The notes below the pieces were generated by a model. It saw nothing but the letters and a program-made list of their open reading frames with translations. It was not told the origin of the DNA and did not search any database. 18,808 bases of DNA from Peptostreptococcaceae bacterium (GTDB lineage: Bacteria > Bacillota_A > Clostridia > Peptostreptococcales > Acidaminobacteraceae), in the NCBI GenBank assembly GCA_013619035.1, contig JABXKX010000541.1, positions 1-18,808 on the forward strand, given 5' to 3'. A program made the translations under genes and the position numbers. This document shows, in pieces, positions 1 to 6,543 of the stretch. Position 1 is the first letter of the stretch. The number at the start of each line of letters is the position of its first letter.

Positions 1-87
1 GTATTGAGTTTTTTAAGAGTTAAAGTTATACTAATGAAGATGATGTGGATATTGAGTAAATGACCTTTACTTTGTCGTATCCATGAG

Positions 88-125
88 GAGTTAGATTTTT
101 TTGTCTAGCTCTTTTGTTGTTTTTG
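88..125 (+). terminator. Probable rho-independent terminator of an upstream unit
   Basis: The arms GAGTTAGA (88-95) and TCTAGCTC (104-111) pair over 8 bp with one G:U pair. A T-rich tail follows (TTTTGTTGTTTTT). The hairpin probably ends a gene lying left of the window. Only about 87 bases precede it, and no product can be recognised there; two frames are open from the left edge, to stops at 21-23 and 61-63, and neither tail is diagnostic. Confidence 0.55.
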
Positions 126-161
126 TACAAGAAGGTTTATTAACTTTGTAAGTAAAATCTC

Positions 162-190
162 TTGTTTTAGGGATTAAATAATCATATGAT
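162..190 (+). promoter_or_regulatory. Candidate sigma-A promoter of the fumarase operon
   Basis: TTGTTT (162-167) and TATGAT (185-190) are separated by 17 bp, giving a predicted transcript start near 197. That leaves a leader of only about 16 nt before the fumarase ATG, just enough for the AGGGGG ribosome binding site (203-208). The -35 box is a weak match. The position after an upstream terminator supports the call. Confidence 0.4.
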
Positions 191-212
191 ATCAAGTGAA
201 TAAGGGGGAATT

Positions 213-1055
213 ATGCGAAAAATTTCAGTGAATTTGATAATCGAACAAATAAAAGAAATGTGCCAAGAAGCCAACTTTGATTTATGTCAAGATATAGAAG
301 AAGCGTTGGTGTCGTTTAAAGAAAAAGAAGAGTCGCCAGTTGGTCAAGCTATACTCAGTGATATACTTAAAAATGCAGAAATTGCTAAGAATAATAGAGT
401 GCCTATGTGTCAAGATACTGGTATGACAGTTGTTTTTGTAGAAATTGGTCAAGAAGTTTATATAGAAGATGGTATCTTAGAAGAAGCCATCAATGAAGGT
501 ATACGTCAAGGGTATTCGGAAGGTTTTCTTAGAAAATCCGTTGTAAAGGATCCGCTTGATCGAGTGAATACAAAAGATAATACGCCAGGCATCATTCATT
601 ATGAGATTGTATCAGGTGATCAACTTAAGTTGACGGTTGCACCAAAGGGATTTGGTAGTGAGAATATGAGTCGCATGAAAATGCTTAAACCTTCAGATGG
701 CATAGAAGGTGTTAGAGATTTTGTAATTGAAACGGTTTCTTTAGCAGGTCCAAATCCTTGCCCGCCGATTGTTGTTGGTGTTGGTATTGGTGGTACCATT
801 GAAAAAGCTGCTTTAATTGCAAAAAAGAGTTTGATGAGGGACTTGGGATCATCTCATGAATCAAAACATATTGCAGACTTAGAAGTAGAACTTTTAGAAT
901 CAATTAATAAACTGGGTATAGGACCTCAAGGTTTAGGGGGCATTACAACAGCTATAGGTGTTAATGTGGAAACTTACCCAACACATATTGCTGGATTACC
1001 GGTTGTCGTTAATATCAACTGTCACGCTGCTAGACATGTGACAAGAATTTTATAG
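213..1055 (+). CDS. Fumarate hydratase, class I, alpha subunit (FumA/TtdA N-terminal type)
   Basis: This is the iron-sulfur half of a two-subunit class I fumarase (or tartrate dehydratase), which interconverts malate and fumarate in the cytoplasm. The 280-residue length is normal for a separate alpha subunit. Three cysteines lie in family contexts and are the likely ligands of a [4Fe-4S] cluster: C66 in MCQDTG, C183 in GPNPCPP and C270 in NINCHAARH. The GSENMSR segment (148-154) is also typical. The ATG follows AGGGGG at good spacing. The beta subunit follows after 10 nt, and the stop codon runs into that gene's GGAGG site, so the two are translated together. Sequence alone does not separate fumarate from tartrate as substrate. 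The malic enzyme next door favours fumarate. The cluster type would make the enzyme oxygen-sensitive, which fits an anaerobe. Confidence 0.93.
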   Translation: MRKISVNLIIEQIKEMCQEANFDLCQDIEEALVSFKEKEESPVGQAILSDILKNAEIAKNNRVPMCQDTGMTVVFVEIGQEVYIEDGILEEAINEGIRQGYSEGFLRKSVVKDPLDRVNTKDNTPGIIHYEIVSGDQLKLTVAPKGFGSENMSRMKMLKPSDGIEGVRDFVIETVSLAGPNPCPPIVVGVGIGGTIEKAALIAKKSLMRDLGSSHESKHIADLEVELLESINKLGIGPQGLGGITTAIGVNVETYPTHIAGLPVVVNINCHAARHVTRIL

Positions 1056-1065
1056 GAGGCCCAGT

Positions 1066-1614
1066 ATGAAAAAGAAGATCACACTACCTCTAACAAAAGA
1101 GAAAGTTAAAGAGTTAAAAGCAGGGGATCAAGTATTATTAACCGGTATTATTTATACTGGAAGAGATGCGGCGCATAAACGATTGGTAGATACCATTTTA
1201 AGAGGTGAAGACTTACCCTTTGATGTAAAAGATGCCGTTATTTATTATGTCGGTCCAGCACCCGCGAAACCTGGACAAGTGATTGGATCTTGTGGACCAA
1301 CCACCAGTTATAGAATGGATGATTTAACATTGCCTTTACTAGAACTGGGTTTATCGGGTATGATTGGTAAAGGCCAAAGAAATGAAACGGTTATTTCAGG
1401 CATGAAAGAGTATGGTGCTGTTTACTTTGCAGCGATTGGTGGTGCAGGTGCTTTGATAGCCAGTTCGGTTAAGTCTTCAGAAATCATTGCTTATGAAGAC
1501 TTAGGAGCAGAAGCTGTGAGACGATTAGAAGTAGTTGAGTTTCCATGTGTGGTCGTTATAGACTCAGATGGTACAAATATGTATGATGTTGAAAGAAAGA
1601 AATATGAGAGGTAG
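1066..1614 (+). CDS. Fumarate hydratase, class I, beta subunit (FumA C-terminal type)
   Basis: This 182-residue protein is the C-terminal half of class I fumarase, made as a separate chain that completes the active site with the alpha subunit. Recognisable segments are GRDAAHKR (32-39), CGPTTS (76-81) and GMIGKGQRN (98-106), all in the conserved substrate-handling core. The start is the ATG behind GGAGG; that site overlaps the alpha stop codon (TAG within TAGGAGG). The gene ends 2 nt before the malic enzyme ATG, whose AGAGG site lies inside this gene's end. Tight spacing means all three proteins come from one message. Fumarase and tartrate dehydratase beta subunits are hard to tell apart. The assignment to fumarase rests on gene context. 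Confidence 0.92.
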   Translation: MKKKITLPLTKEKVKELKAGDQVLLTGIIYTGRDAAHKRLVDTILRGEDLPFDVKDAVIYYVGPAPAKPGQVIGSCGPTTSYRMDDLTLPLLELGLSGMIGKGQRNETVISGMKEYGAVYFAAIGGAGALIASSVKSSEIIAYEDLGAEAVRRLEVVEFPCVVVIDSDGTNMYDVERKKYER

Positions 1615-1616
1615 AT

Positions 1617-2789
1617 ATGGATTATAATAAGTTAGCTTTAGAAATGCACAAGAAATATAAAGGTAAGATTTCGGTAGAATCAAAAGTAGAAGTGGCAACA
1701 AAAGATGATTTATCAACAGCGTACACTCCTGGTGTAGCTGAACCGTGTAGAGAGATTCATAAAGATATAAATTTGGTATATGATTACACTTCAAAAGGTA
1801 ATTTAGTTGCAGTTGTATCAGATGGTACTGCGGTTTTAGGACTTGGTGATATTGGACCTGAAGCATCGTTACCGGTTATGGAAGGTAAAGCTGTTTTATT
1901 TAAGAAGTTTGGTAATGTAGATGCATTTCCAATCTGTTTAAAAACAAAAGATGTGGATGAAATTGTAAGAACCGTTGCATTGATGGAACCTGTATTTGGT
2001 GGTATCAACTTAGAAGATATTGCAGCACCGAGATGTTTTGAAATTGAAAGAAAGCTAAAAGCGATATTAGATATACCGGTATTTCATGATGATCAACATG
2101 GTACGGCAATCGTTGTTGTAGCAGGTCTTATTAACGCATTAAAACTTAAGAAAAAAGCGTTTAATGAAGTAGAAGCAGTTATTAACGGTGCAGGATCTGC
2201 TGGTATCGCAATTGCTAAACTACTCATAAGTGTGGGGATTAAAAATATTGTACTTTGTGATAGAAATGGCGTCATTAATGATGATTTAGAAAATATGAAC
2301 GATGCTAAAGAAGAAATGGCTGCTATTACCAATCTCCATGGTGAAAAAGGACTTTTAAAAGATGTGCTTAAAAACAAAGATATCTTTATTGGGGTATCGG
2401 CGCCTAATGTTGTGACAAAAGAAATGATAGCTACGATGAATGATAAACCCGTTGTATTGGCGATGGCCAATCCTACACCAGAAATATTCCCGGATGAAGC
2501 TTTTGCAGGAGGTGCTTATATTGTAGGAACTGGTCGATCTGATTTTGATAACCAAGTTAATAATGTGCTTGCTTTCCCTGGTATCTTTAGAGGGGCTTTG
2601 GATGTACGTGCAAAAGACATCAATGAAGAGATGAAGCTGGCTGCAGCATATGCGATTGCGGAAACACTTTCTGATGATGAATTGGCGGTTGATAATATCA
2701 TTCCAAAGGCTTTTGATCTAAGAGTTGGTAAGAATGTTGCAAGTGCAGTTGCAGAAGCGGCTAGAAAGTCGGGTGTTGCAAGACTGTAA
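1617..2789 (+). CDS. Malic enzyme (malate dehydrogenase, oxaloacetate-decarboxylating)
   Basis: The enzyme catalyses oxidative decarboxylation of malate to pyruvate and CO2 with NAD(P)+, or the reverse carboxylation. At 390 residues it belongs to the short bacterial class, without the phosphotransacetylase-like tail of MaeB. The N-terminal malic domain contains YTPGVAEPC (36-44), with Y36 as likely general acid, and the catalytic lysine K91 in MEGKAV. The metal-binding acids are E133/D134 in NLEDIAAP, with HDDQHGTA at 157-164. The Rossmann domain begins with GAGSAG (191-196). MANPTPEI and SDFDNQVNNVLAFPG lie further on. NAD versus NADP preference is not decided here. The gene is the third in the fumarase operon, so malate can be split between fumarate (reductive branch) and pyruvate (oxidative branch), as in malate or aspartate fermentation. 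Confidence 0.94.
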   Translation: MDYNKLALEMHKKYKGKISVESKVEVATKDDLSTAYTPGVAEPCREIHKDINLVYDYTSKGNLVAVVSDGTAVLGLGDIGPEASLPVMEGKAVLFKKFGNVDAFPICLKTKDVDEIVRTVALMEPVFGGINLEDIAAPRCFEIERKLKAILDIPVFHDDQHGTAIVVVAGLINALKLKKKAFNEVEAVINGAGSAGIAIAKLLISVGIKNIVLCDRNGVINDDLENMNDAKEEMAAITNLHGEKGLLKDVLKNKDIFIGVSAPNVVTKEMIATMNDKPVVLAMANPTPEIFPDEAFAGGAYIVGTGRSDFDNQVNNVLAFPGIFRGALDVRAKDINEEMKLAAAYAIAETLSDDELAVDNIIPKAFDLRVGKNVASAVAEAARKSGVARL

Positions 2790-2821
2790 ATGAAATGTAT
2801 ACACCGTTAGTGTAAATTTTC

Positions 2822-2835
2822 TGAAAACGCTTGCA
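2822..2835 (+). promoter_or_regulatory. CcpA catabolite-responsive element-like site (cre)
   Basis: TGAAAACGCTTGCA matches the Firmicute cre consensus TGWAANCGNTNWCA at 13 of 14 positions; the G at 2833 falls where W is expected. It overlaps the -35 box of the downstream promoter, so binding would block RNA polymerase. This is a pattern match to a published consensus; the regulator gene is not in the window. Confidence 0.5.
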
Positions 2836-2860
2836 ATCTATACATGTATTGTGATATTAT
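2831..2860 (+). promoter_or_regulatory. Candidate sigma-A promoter of the transporter/DUF3870 unit
   Basis: TTGCAA (2831-2836) and TATTAT (2855-2860) are 18 bp apart, and TG at 2852-2853 gives an extended -10 (TGATATTAT). Transcription would start near 2867, leaving a leader of about 155 nt before the transporter ATG. That is long enough to hold the hairpins described for 2904-2974. Confidence 0.5.
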
Positions 2861-2903
2861 TAACATAGTATTTAACAAATGCATAGAGCCTTGTTACTTA
2901 TTT

Positions 2904-2974
2904 TGACAAAATGCCCTTTTGTCATCCAATGAGTATGTGACGGCATAAATCTAGAAACTTCGGTTTTTATTTTG
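2904..2974 (+). promoter_or_regulatory. Structured 5' leader with alternative hairpins before the transporter gene
   Basis: Three foldings are visible. TGACAAAA (2904-2911) pairs perfectly with TTTTGTCA (2917-2924). ATGCC (2911-2915) plus GTCA (2921-2924) can instead pair with TGACGGCAT (2938-2946), a 9-bp stem with a 5-nt bulge that excludes the first hairpin. Downstream, TAGAAAC (2952-2958) pairs with GTTTTTA (2963-2969) around a C(UUCG)G tetraloop and runs into TTTTTATTTTG, like a weak terminator. No known riboswitch class is recognised, so a regulatory role is inferred from fold alone. Confidence 0.3.
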
Positions 2975-3022
2975 ATGTCGTCTTTTTGTGTTTTTGTTAC
3001 TAAAGAGAGAAAGGGGATAGAC

Positions 3023-4411
3023 ATGGAGTTTGAATTAGCAAAATGGATAATGAACCCGTTTGTACTGATGTTTATTGCAGTATTCACAGGCATGATGTTT
3101 GGTAAAATTAAGTTTGGTAAATTTAATTTTGGAGTATCGGGCACGTTGTTTACAGGATTATTGTTCGGATGGGTGGTAGTGAAGTATGCTAAAGGATTTG
3201 TCGAAGGAGACGATTATTTTGGCGCAGCACAAAGTTTTTTAGGTAAAGGTATTATACCAAAGGATTTCTTTTATTTATTTTTAATTTTATTTGTAGCAAC
3301 AGTAGGTTTATTGGCTTCAAAGGATATTGGAGCAGTACTTAAAAAGTATGGACTTAAATTTGTAATATTAGGTGTAATAATTACTTTCGCTGGTGCAGCA
3401 ACGACGTATGGTATGACATTATTTGCAACGAAAGTTTTAGATAGTGATTCAACACCATATGAAGTATCAGGGGTGTATACTGGTGCCTTAACAAGTTCTC
3501 CGGGACTTGCAGCGGCAACGGAAACGGCTACTAAGCATGCAACGAATTTAGTTACAGAATATGATACATTGACAGATGAGGAAAAAGCAAAAGTGCTTAA
3601 GCAACTTGATAAGGACTTTAAAGTTTCAGATTATCCTGAATTAACGGATGAGATGAAAGCTCAATTTATCCAAAATGCGGAAGCTGGAATCGGCGTAGGT
3701 CATGCGATAGGCTATCCGTTTGGTGTCATTGTTGTTATTATTGCAGTAAACTTTTTCCCTAAGATTTTCAGAATCAACATTGAAGAAGAACAAAAAATCT
3801 TTAATAGAGAAATGGAAGAAGCGAGAAAAGCCAGTGGTGGTAGAGAAATTGAAGAAACAGATTTTGATTTAATTGCTCTATGTATTGCGATGTTATTTGG
3901 ATATACCATCGGTAAATTTGGTGTAGACTTAGGCTTTATCGGTGTTAATCAAGTCTTCTCATTAGGATCAACAGGTGGTGTATTGGTTGGTTCGTTGATT
4001 CTTGGTTATATTGGTAAAATTGGACCAATTAACTTTAGAATGAATTCGAGAATACTTGGTATCGTAAGACAATTATCATTAGCATTCTTCCTAGCAATTG
4101 TTGGATTACGTTATGGTTTCAAAGTATTTGATGCTTTAGCAGGATCTGGTGTGATATTAGCAGTTGTAGGATTAGTTGTAGGATTAGTTGCAATGATGGT
4201 TGGTTTCCTTGTTGGTAAATACGTATTTAAGATTAACTGGATTATGTTATCGGGTGCTATGTGCGGTGGTATGACTTCTACACCAGGCTTAGGTGCAGCG
4301 GTCGACGCGATTGGTTCAGATGATCCAGCAGCAGGTTATGGCGCAACATATCCGTTTGCTTTATTAGGTATGGTATTGTTCACAATTATTTTACACGGTT
4401 TACCAATGTAA
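3023..4411 (+). CDS. Membrane transporter, aspartate:alanine exchanger (AAE, YidE/YbjL-type) family
   Basis: This is a polytopic inner-membrane carrier of 462 residues with an internal duplication. TGALTSSPGLAAATE (153-167) and MTSTPGLGAAVD (417-428) mark equivalent points of the two repeats. Each is followed by a matching helix start, GYPFGV (230-235) and TYPFAL (442-447). These are hallmarks of the Asp-Al_Ex fold. Unlike AspT, no TrkA-C (RCK) domains are evident between the halves, only a charged linker (about 250-280). The first repeat carries an extra hydrophilic stretch (about 171-225) absent from the second. The frame is open from a TTG at 2972, but the ATG at 3023 has AAAGGGG just upstream and begins the first helix. 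Context beside fumarase, malic enzyme and the propionate pathway suggests a C4-dicarboxylate or amino acid/succinate exchanger. The substrate is inferred. Confidence 0.8.
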   Translation: MEFELAKWIMNPFVLMFIAVFTGMMFGKIKFGKFNFGVSGTLFTGLLFGWVVVKYAKGFVEGDDYFGAAQSFLGKGIIPKDFFYLFLILFVATVGLLASKDIGAVLKKYGLKFVILGVIITFAGAATTYGMTLFATKVLDSDSTPYEVSGVYTGALTSSPGLAAATETATKHATNLVTEYDTLTDEEKAKVLKQLDKDFKVSDYPELTDEMKAQFIQNAEAGIGVGHAIGYPFGVIVVIIAVNFFPKIFRINIEEEQKIFNREMEEARKASGGREIEETDFDLIALCIAMLFGYTIGKFGVDLGFIGVNQVFSLGSTGGVLVGSLILGYIGKIGPINFRMNSRILGIVRQLSLAFFLAIVGLRYGFKVFDALAGSGVILAVVGLVVGLVAMMVGFLVGKYVFKINWIMLSGAMCGGMTSTPGLGAAVDAIGSDDPAAGYGATYPFALLGMVLFTIILHGLPM

Positions 4412-4465
4412 TACTTGATTGAACACCCTTCGAGTGATAGAATAATCATAGAGATAGGTGGTAAA

Positions 4466-4774
4466 ATGAAGAATGAAGTTTTTGTAACAGGATATGCAAA
4501 ACTCCCGCAAGGGATCACAGCGAGTGAACTTTATACCGTTATCTGTGTTGGACTACTCGTTGATAAAGAAACAGGCATCATTTTAGATGCGGAATGTTCA
4601 TTAGTGACAAACTTAGCTAAAAGCGTTTTTAAATCTCTTGTAGTCGATCACGATTTAAATGATATTGAAATGATTGAAGCAGGATTTGTAAAACATTATT
4701 ATGGATCAGCTAAAAAAGCACTTATTTCCGCAATGAGAACATGTCATGAAAAATTGAATCAGATTAATATTTAA
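4466..4774 (+). CDS. DUF3870 domain protein
   Basis: This 102-residue soluble protein of unknown function is recognisable as a DUF3870 member by its overall pattern: an N-terminal strand FVTGYAKLP, a central VDKETGIILDAECSLVT (32-48), and the C-terminal YYGSAKKALISA (78-89). It has no signal peptide or membrane segment. The frame is open upstream to a TTG at 4415, but the ATG at 4466 is preceded by AGGTGG (4456-4461) and starts at the family's usual beginning. It lies 54 nt after the transporter stop with no promoter visible between, so it probably shares that transcript. A role as accessory or sensor protein for the transporter or its substrate is possible but unsupported by sequence. Confidence 0.75.
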   Translation: MKNEVFVTGYAKLPQGITASELYTVICVGLLVDKETGIILDAECSLVTNLAKSVFKSLVVDHDLNDIEMIEAGFVKHYYGSAKKALISAMRTCHEKLNQINI

Positions 4775-4822
4775 CAAATGACTATTTTGGTGAGATAACC
4801 TCTTGCCTATCCCGTAATCATT

Positions 4823-4867
4823 AGGCGTTAGATATAAACTTTATGTTTATTTCTAACGCCTTTTTTT
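4823..4867 (+). terminator. Strong rho-independent terminator, possibly an attenuator of the CoA-transferase gene
   Basis: GGCGTTAGA (4824-4832) pairs with TCTAACGCC (4852-4860), extended by A4823:T4861. After one T-T mismatch, ATAAAC (4834-4839) pairs with GTTTAT (4845-4850) around a 5-nt loop. Seven T follow (4861-4867). It can end the transporter/DUF3870 message. Only 13 nt separate the T-run from the GGAGG of the next gene, so a promoter after it has no room. Upstream TAAC (4796-4799) plus GCCTA (4805-4809) could pair with TAGGCGTTA (4822-4830) and block the terminator stem. Confidence 0.85.
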
Positions 4868-4889
4868 ACGGATTTTTAAAGGAGGAAAT

Positions 4890-6386
4890 ATGATTTTAGA
4901 CCGTATTAGAATGGAAAAGTTAAAAGAGAAAGTTATGACTGCTGATGAAGCAGCTTTATTCATAAAAGACGGCATGACATTAGCAACAAGCGGTTTTACG
5001 CCGTCGGGTTATCCTAAAGCAGTTCCGTTGGCACTTGCTAAACGAGCTGAAAATGGTGAAGAAATTGGTGTGACTTTAATTACCGGTGCTTCTGTAGGTG
5101 ACGAATTAGATGGTGCATTATCTAGAGCGGGTGTTTTAAAAAGAAGATTTCCATATCAAACAAATAAAGATTCAAGAAATGGTATCAATGCAGGTACTGT
5201 AGCTTATCAAGATATGCATTTAAGTCATGTACCACAGTTTATAGAATATGGTTTCCTTGGTAATATAGATATTGCAATTGTTGAAGCGTTAGCAATCACT
5301 GAAGAAGGTAATATTATCCCAACTACATCTGTTGGTATTTCACCTCAAGCGGTTGCAGAAGCAGATATTGTTATTGTTGAAATCAACACATCGCAATCGA
5401 TGGCTTTAGAAGGTGTTCATGATATTTATATGACAAAGAAACCACCATTTAGAGAACCGATTCCAATTACACATTCAGGTGATCGTATTGGTACACCGTA
5501 TATTGTTTGTAATCCAGAAAAAATAGTTGCTATTGTAGAGTGTGATATTACTGATAAAGTAAGACCGCTCGGTGCTATTGATGAAGATTCAAAGAAAATC
5601 TCTCAGCACATCATTAAATTTTTAGAAGCAGAAGTTGCAGCTGGTCGATTGCCAGAGAACTTGCTACCCCTACAATCGGGTGTTGGTTCAGTTGCAAATG
5701 CTGTTTTAGGTGGATTGGTTGAATCAAACTTTGAAAACTTAACTTGTTATACAGAAGTTATTCAAGATTCAATGTTCGACCTTATAGATGCAGGAAAAGT
5801 TACCATGGCTTCAGGTACATCTTTTACACCTTCAGAAGAAGGTTTGGTAAGATTAAATGAAAATATGGAACATTATGCAAAACACTGTGTTTTAAGACCA
5901 ATGGAAATTTCAAATCATCCAGAAGTTGCTAGACGTTTAGGTGTTATAGCAATGAATACAGCAATTGAATTTGATATTTATGGTCATGTTAATTCAACAA
6001 ACATCATGGGTTCACGTATGATGAATGGTTTAGGGGGTTCTGGTGATTTTACTAGAAATGCATATTTATCATTCTTTACAAGCGTTTCTACAGCTAAAAA
6101 TGGTGATATTTCTTCTATCGTACCATTTGTATCTCATGTAGATCATACAGAACATGATGTCGAAGTATTTGTAACAGAGCAAGGTCTTGCTGATGTTAGA
6201 GGTTTATGTCCAACCGAACGTGCAAGAGCGATTATTGAGAAATGTGCACATCCAGATTATAAAGAAATGTTATTAGATTATTTAAACCGTGCAGAAACGG
6301 GTAAGTTTAGTCATGAACCGCATTTGATGGATGAGACTCATTCTTGGCATGATCGTTTCTTAAAGACAGGTTCGATGAAGAAGTAG
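4890..6386 (+). CDS. Acetyl-CoA hydrolase/transferase family CoA-transferase (succinate/propionate:CoA type)
   Basis: This 498-residue cytoplasmic class I CoA-transferase belongs to the Cat1/ScpC/Ach1 family, which exchanges CoA between acyl-CoAs and carboxylates through a glutamyl-CoA thioester. The catalytic Glu is E289 in YTEVIQDS. GVGSVANAVLGG (264-275) and the C-terminal GLGGSGDF segment are also family marks. Length matches two fused alpha/beta halves. The start is set by GGAGG at 4881-4885. Succinyl-CoA:acetate, propionyl-CoA:succinate and general acetyl-CoA transferases cannot be separated by eye. The mutase, MeaB, epimerase and decarboxylase that follow make propionyl-CoA:succinate CoA transfer the most likely job, as for ScpC in the E. 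coli sbm operon. A strong hairpin terminator lies directly before the gene. Confidence 0.87.
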   Translation: MILDRIRMEKLKEKVMTADEAALFIKDGMTLATSGFTPSGYPKAVPLALAKRAENGEEIGVTLITGASVGDELDGALSRAGVLKRRFPYQTNKDSRNGINAGTVAYQDMHLSHVPQFIEYGFLGNIDIAIVEALAITEEGNIIPTTSVGISPQAVAEADIVIVEINTSQSMALEGVHDIYMTKKPPFREPIPITHSGDRIGTPYIVCNPEKIVAIVECDITDKVRPLGAIDEDSKKISQHIIKFLEAEVAAGRLPENLLPLQSGVGSVANAVLGGLVESNFENLTCYTEVIQDSMFDLIDAGKVTMASGTSFTPSEEGLVRLNENMEHYAKHCVLRPMEISNHPEVARRLGVIAMNTAIEFDIYGHVNSTNIMGSRMMNGLGGSGDFTRNAYLSFFTSVSTAKNGDISSIVPFVSHVDHTEHDVEVFVTEQGLADVRGLCPTERARAIIEKCAHPDYKEMLLDYLNRAETGKFSHEPHLMDETHSWHDRFLKTGSMKK

Positions 6387-6392
6387 GAAACC

Positions 6393-6466
6393 GTATACAA
6401 TTATGACATGGTCCTAAAGTATACAATTATACTTATGCTAATTTTGTGAAAAGTATAGCAATTTAT
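6393..6466 (+). promoter_or_regulatory. Control region of the methylmalonyl-CoA mutase operon with repeated GTATAC motifs
   Basis: GTATACAATTAT occurs twice, at 6393-6404 and 6419-6430. The second copy extends to GTATA-CAAT-TATAC (6419-6432), an inverted repeat. A degenerate third copy starts at 6453. At 6440-6466 the sequence resembles 2815-2841 ahead of the transporter gene. TATGAT (6464-6469) could be a -10 box, but its -35 partner is poor, so no promoter is placed with confidence. The repeats look like operator sites for an unidentified regulator. Confidence 0.35.
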
Positions 6467-6497
6467 GATATCCTATAGGGGATGTAAAGGTGTAAAA

Positions 6498-6520
6498 CTG
6501 GGTATATTTGACGTATCCAG
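6498..6520 (+). other. Hairpin in the mutase leader just before the ribosome binding site
   Basis: CTGGGTA (6498-6504) pairs with TATCCAG (6514-6520) over 7 bp with one G:U, loop of 9. It is followed by an A-rich run and the GGGAGG ribosome binding site, not by T, so it is not a terminator. It could stabilise the message or modulate translation. Confidence 0.3.
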
Positions 6521-6543
6521 AAAAATAAAAGGGAGGCAGTTCA

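Noticed and set aside
1..87. C-terminal fragment of an upstream gene
   Set aside because: Two frames are open from the left edge, but the tails are too short and featureless to choose between.
2093..2470. Long open frames on the minus strand inside malic enzyme, and similar ones inside other genes
   Set aside because: They mirror strongly supported + strand genes, have no recognisable domains and lack convincing ribosome binding sites.
6447..6460. cre site before the mutase gene
   Set aside because: TGAAAAGTATAGCA lacks the central CG and has three mismatches to the consensus, so it is reported only as part of the shared module.
6387..6543. Cobalamin riboswitch before the B12-dependent mutase
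   Set aside because: The region is only 157 nt and none of the conserved B12-box elements were seen.
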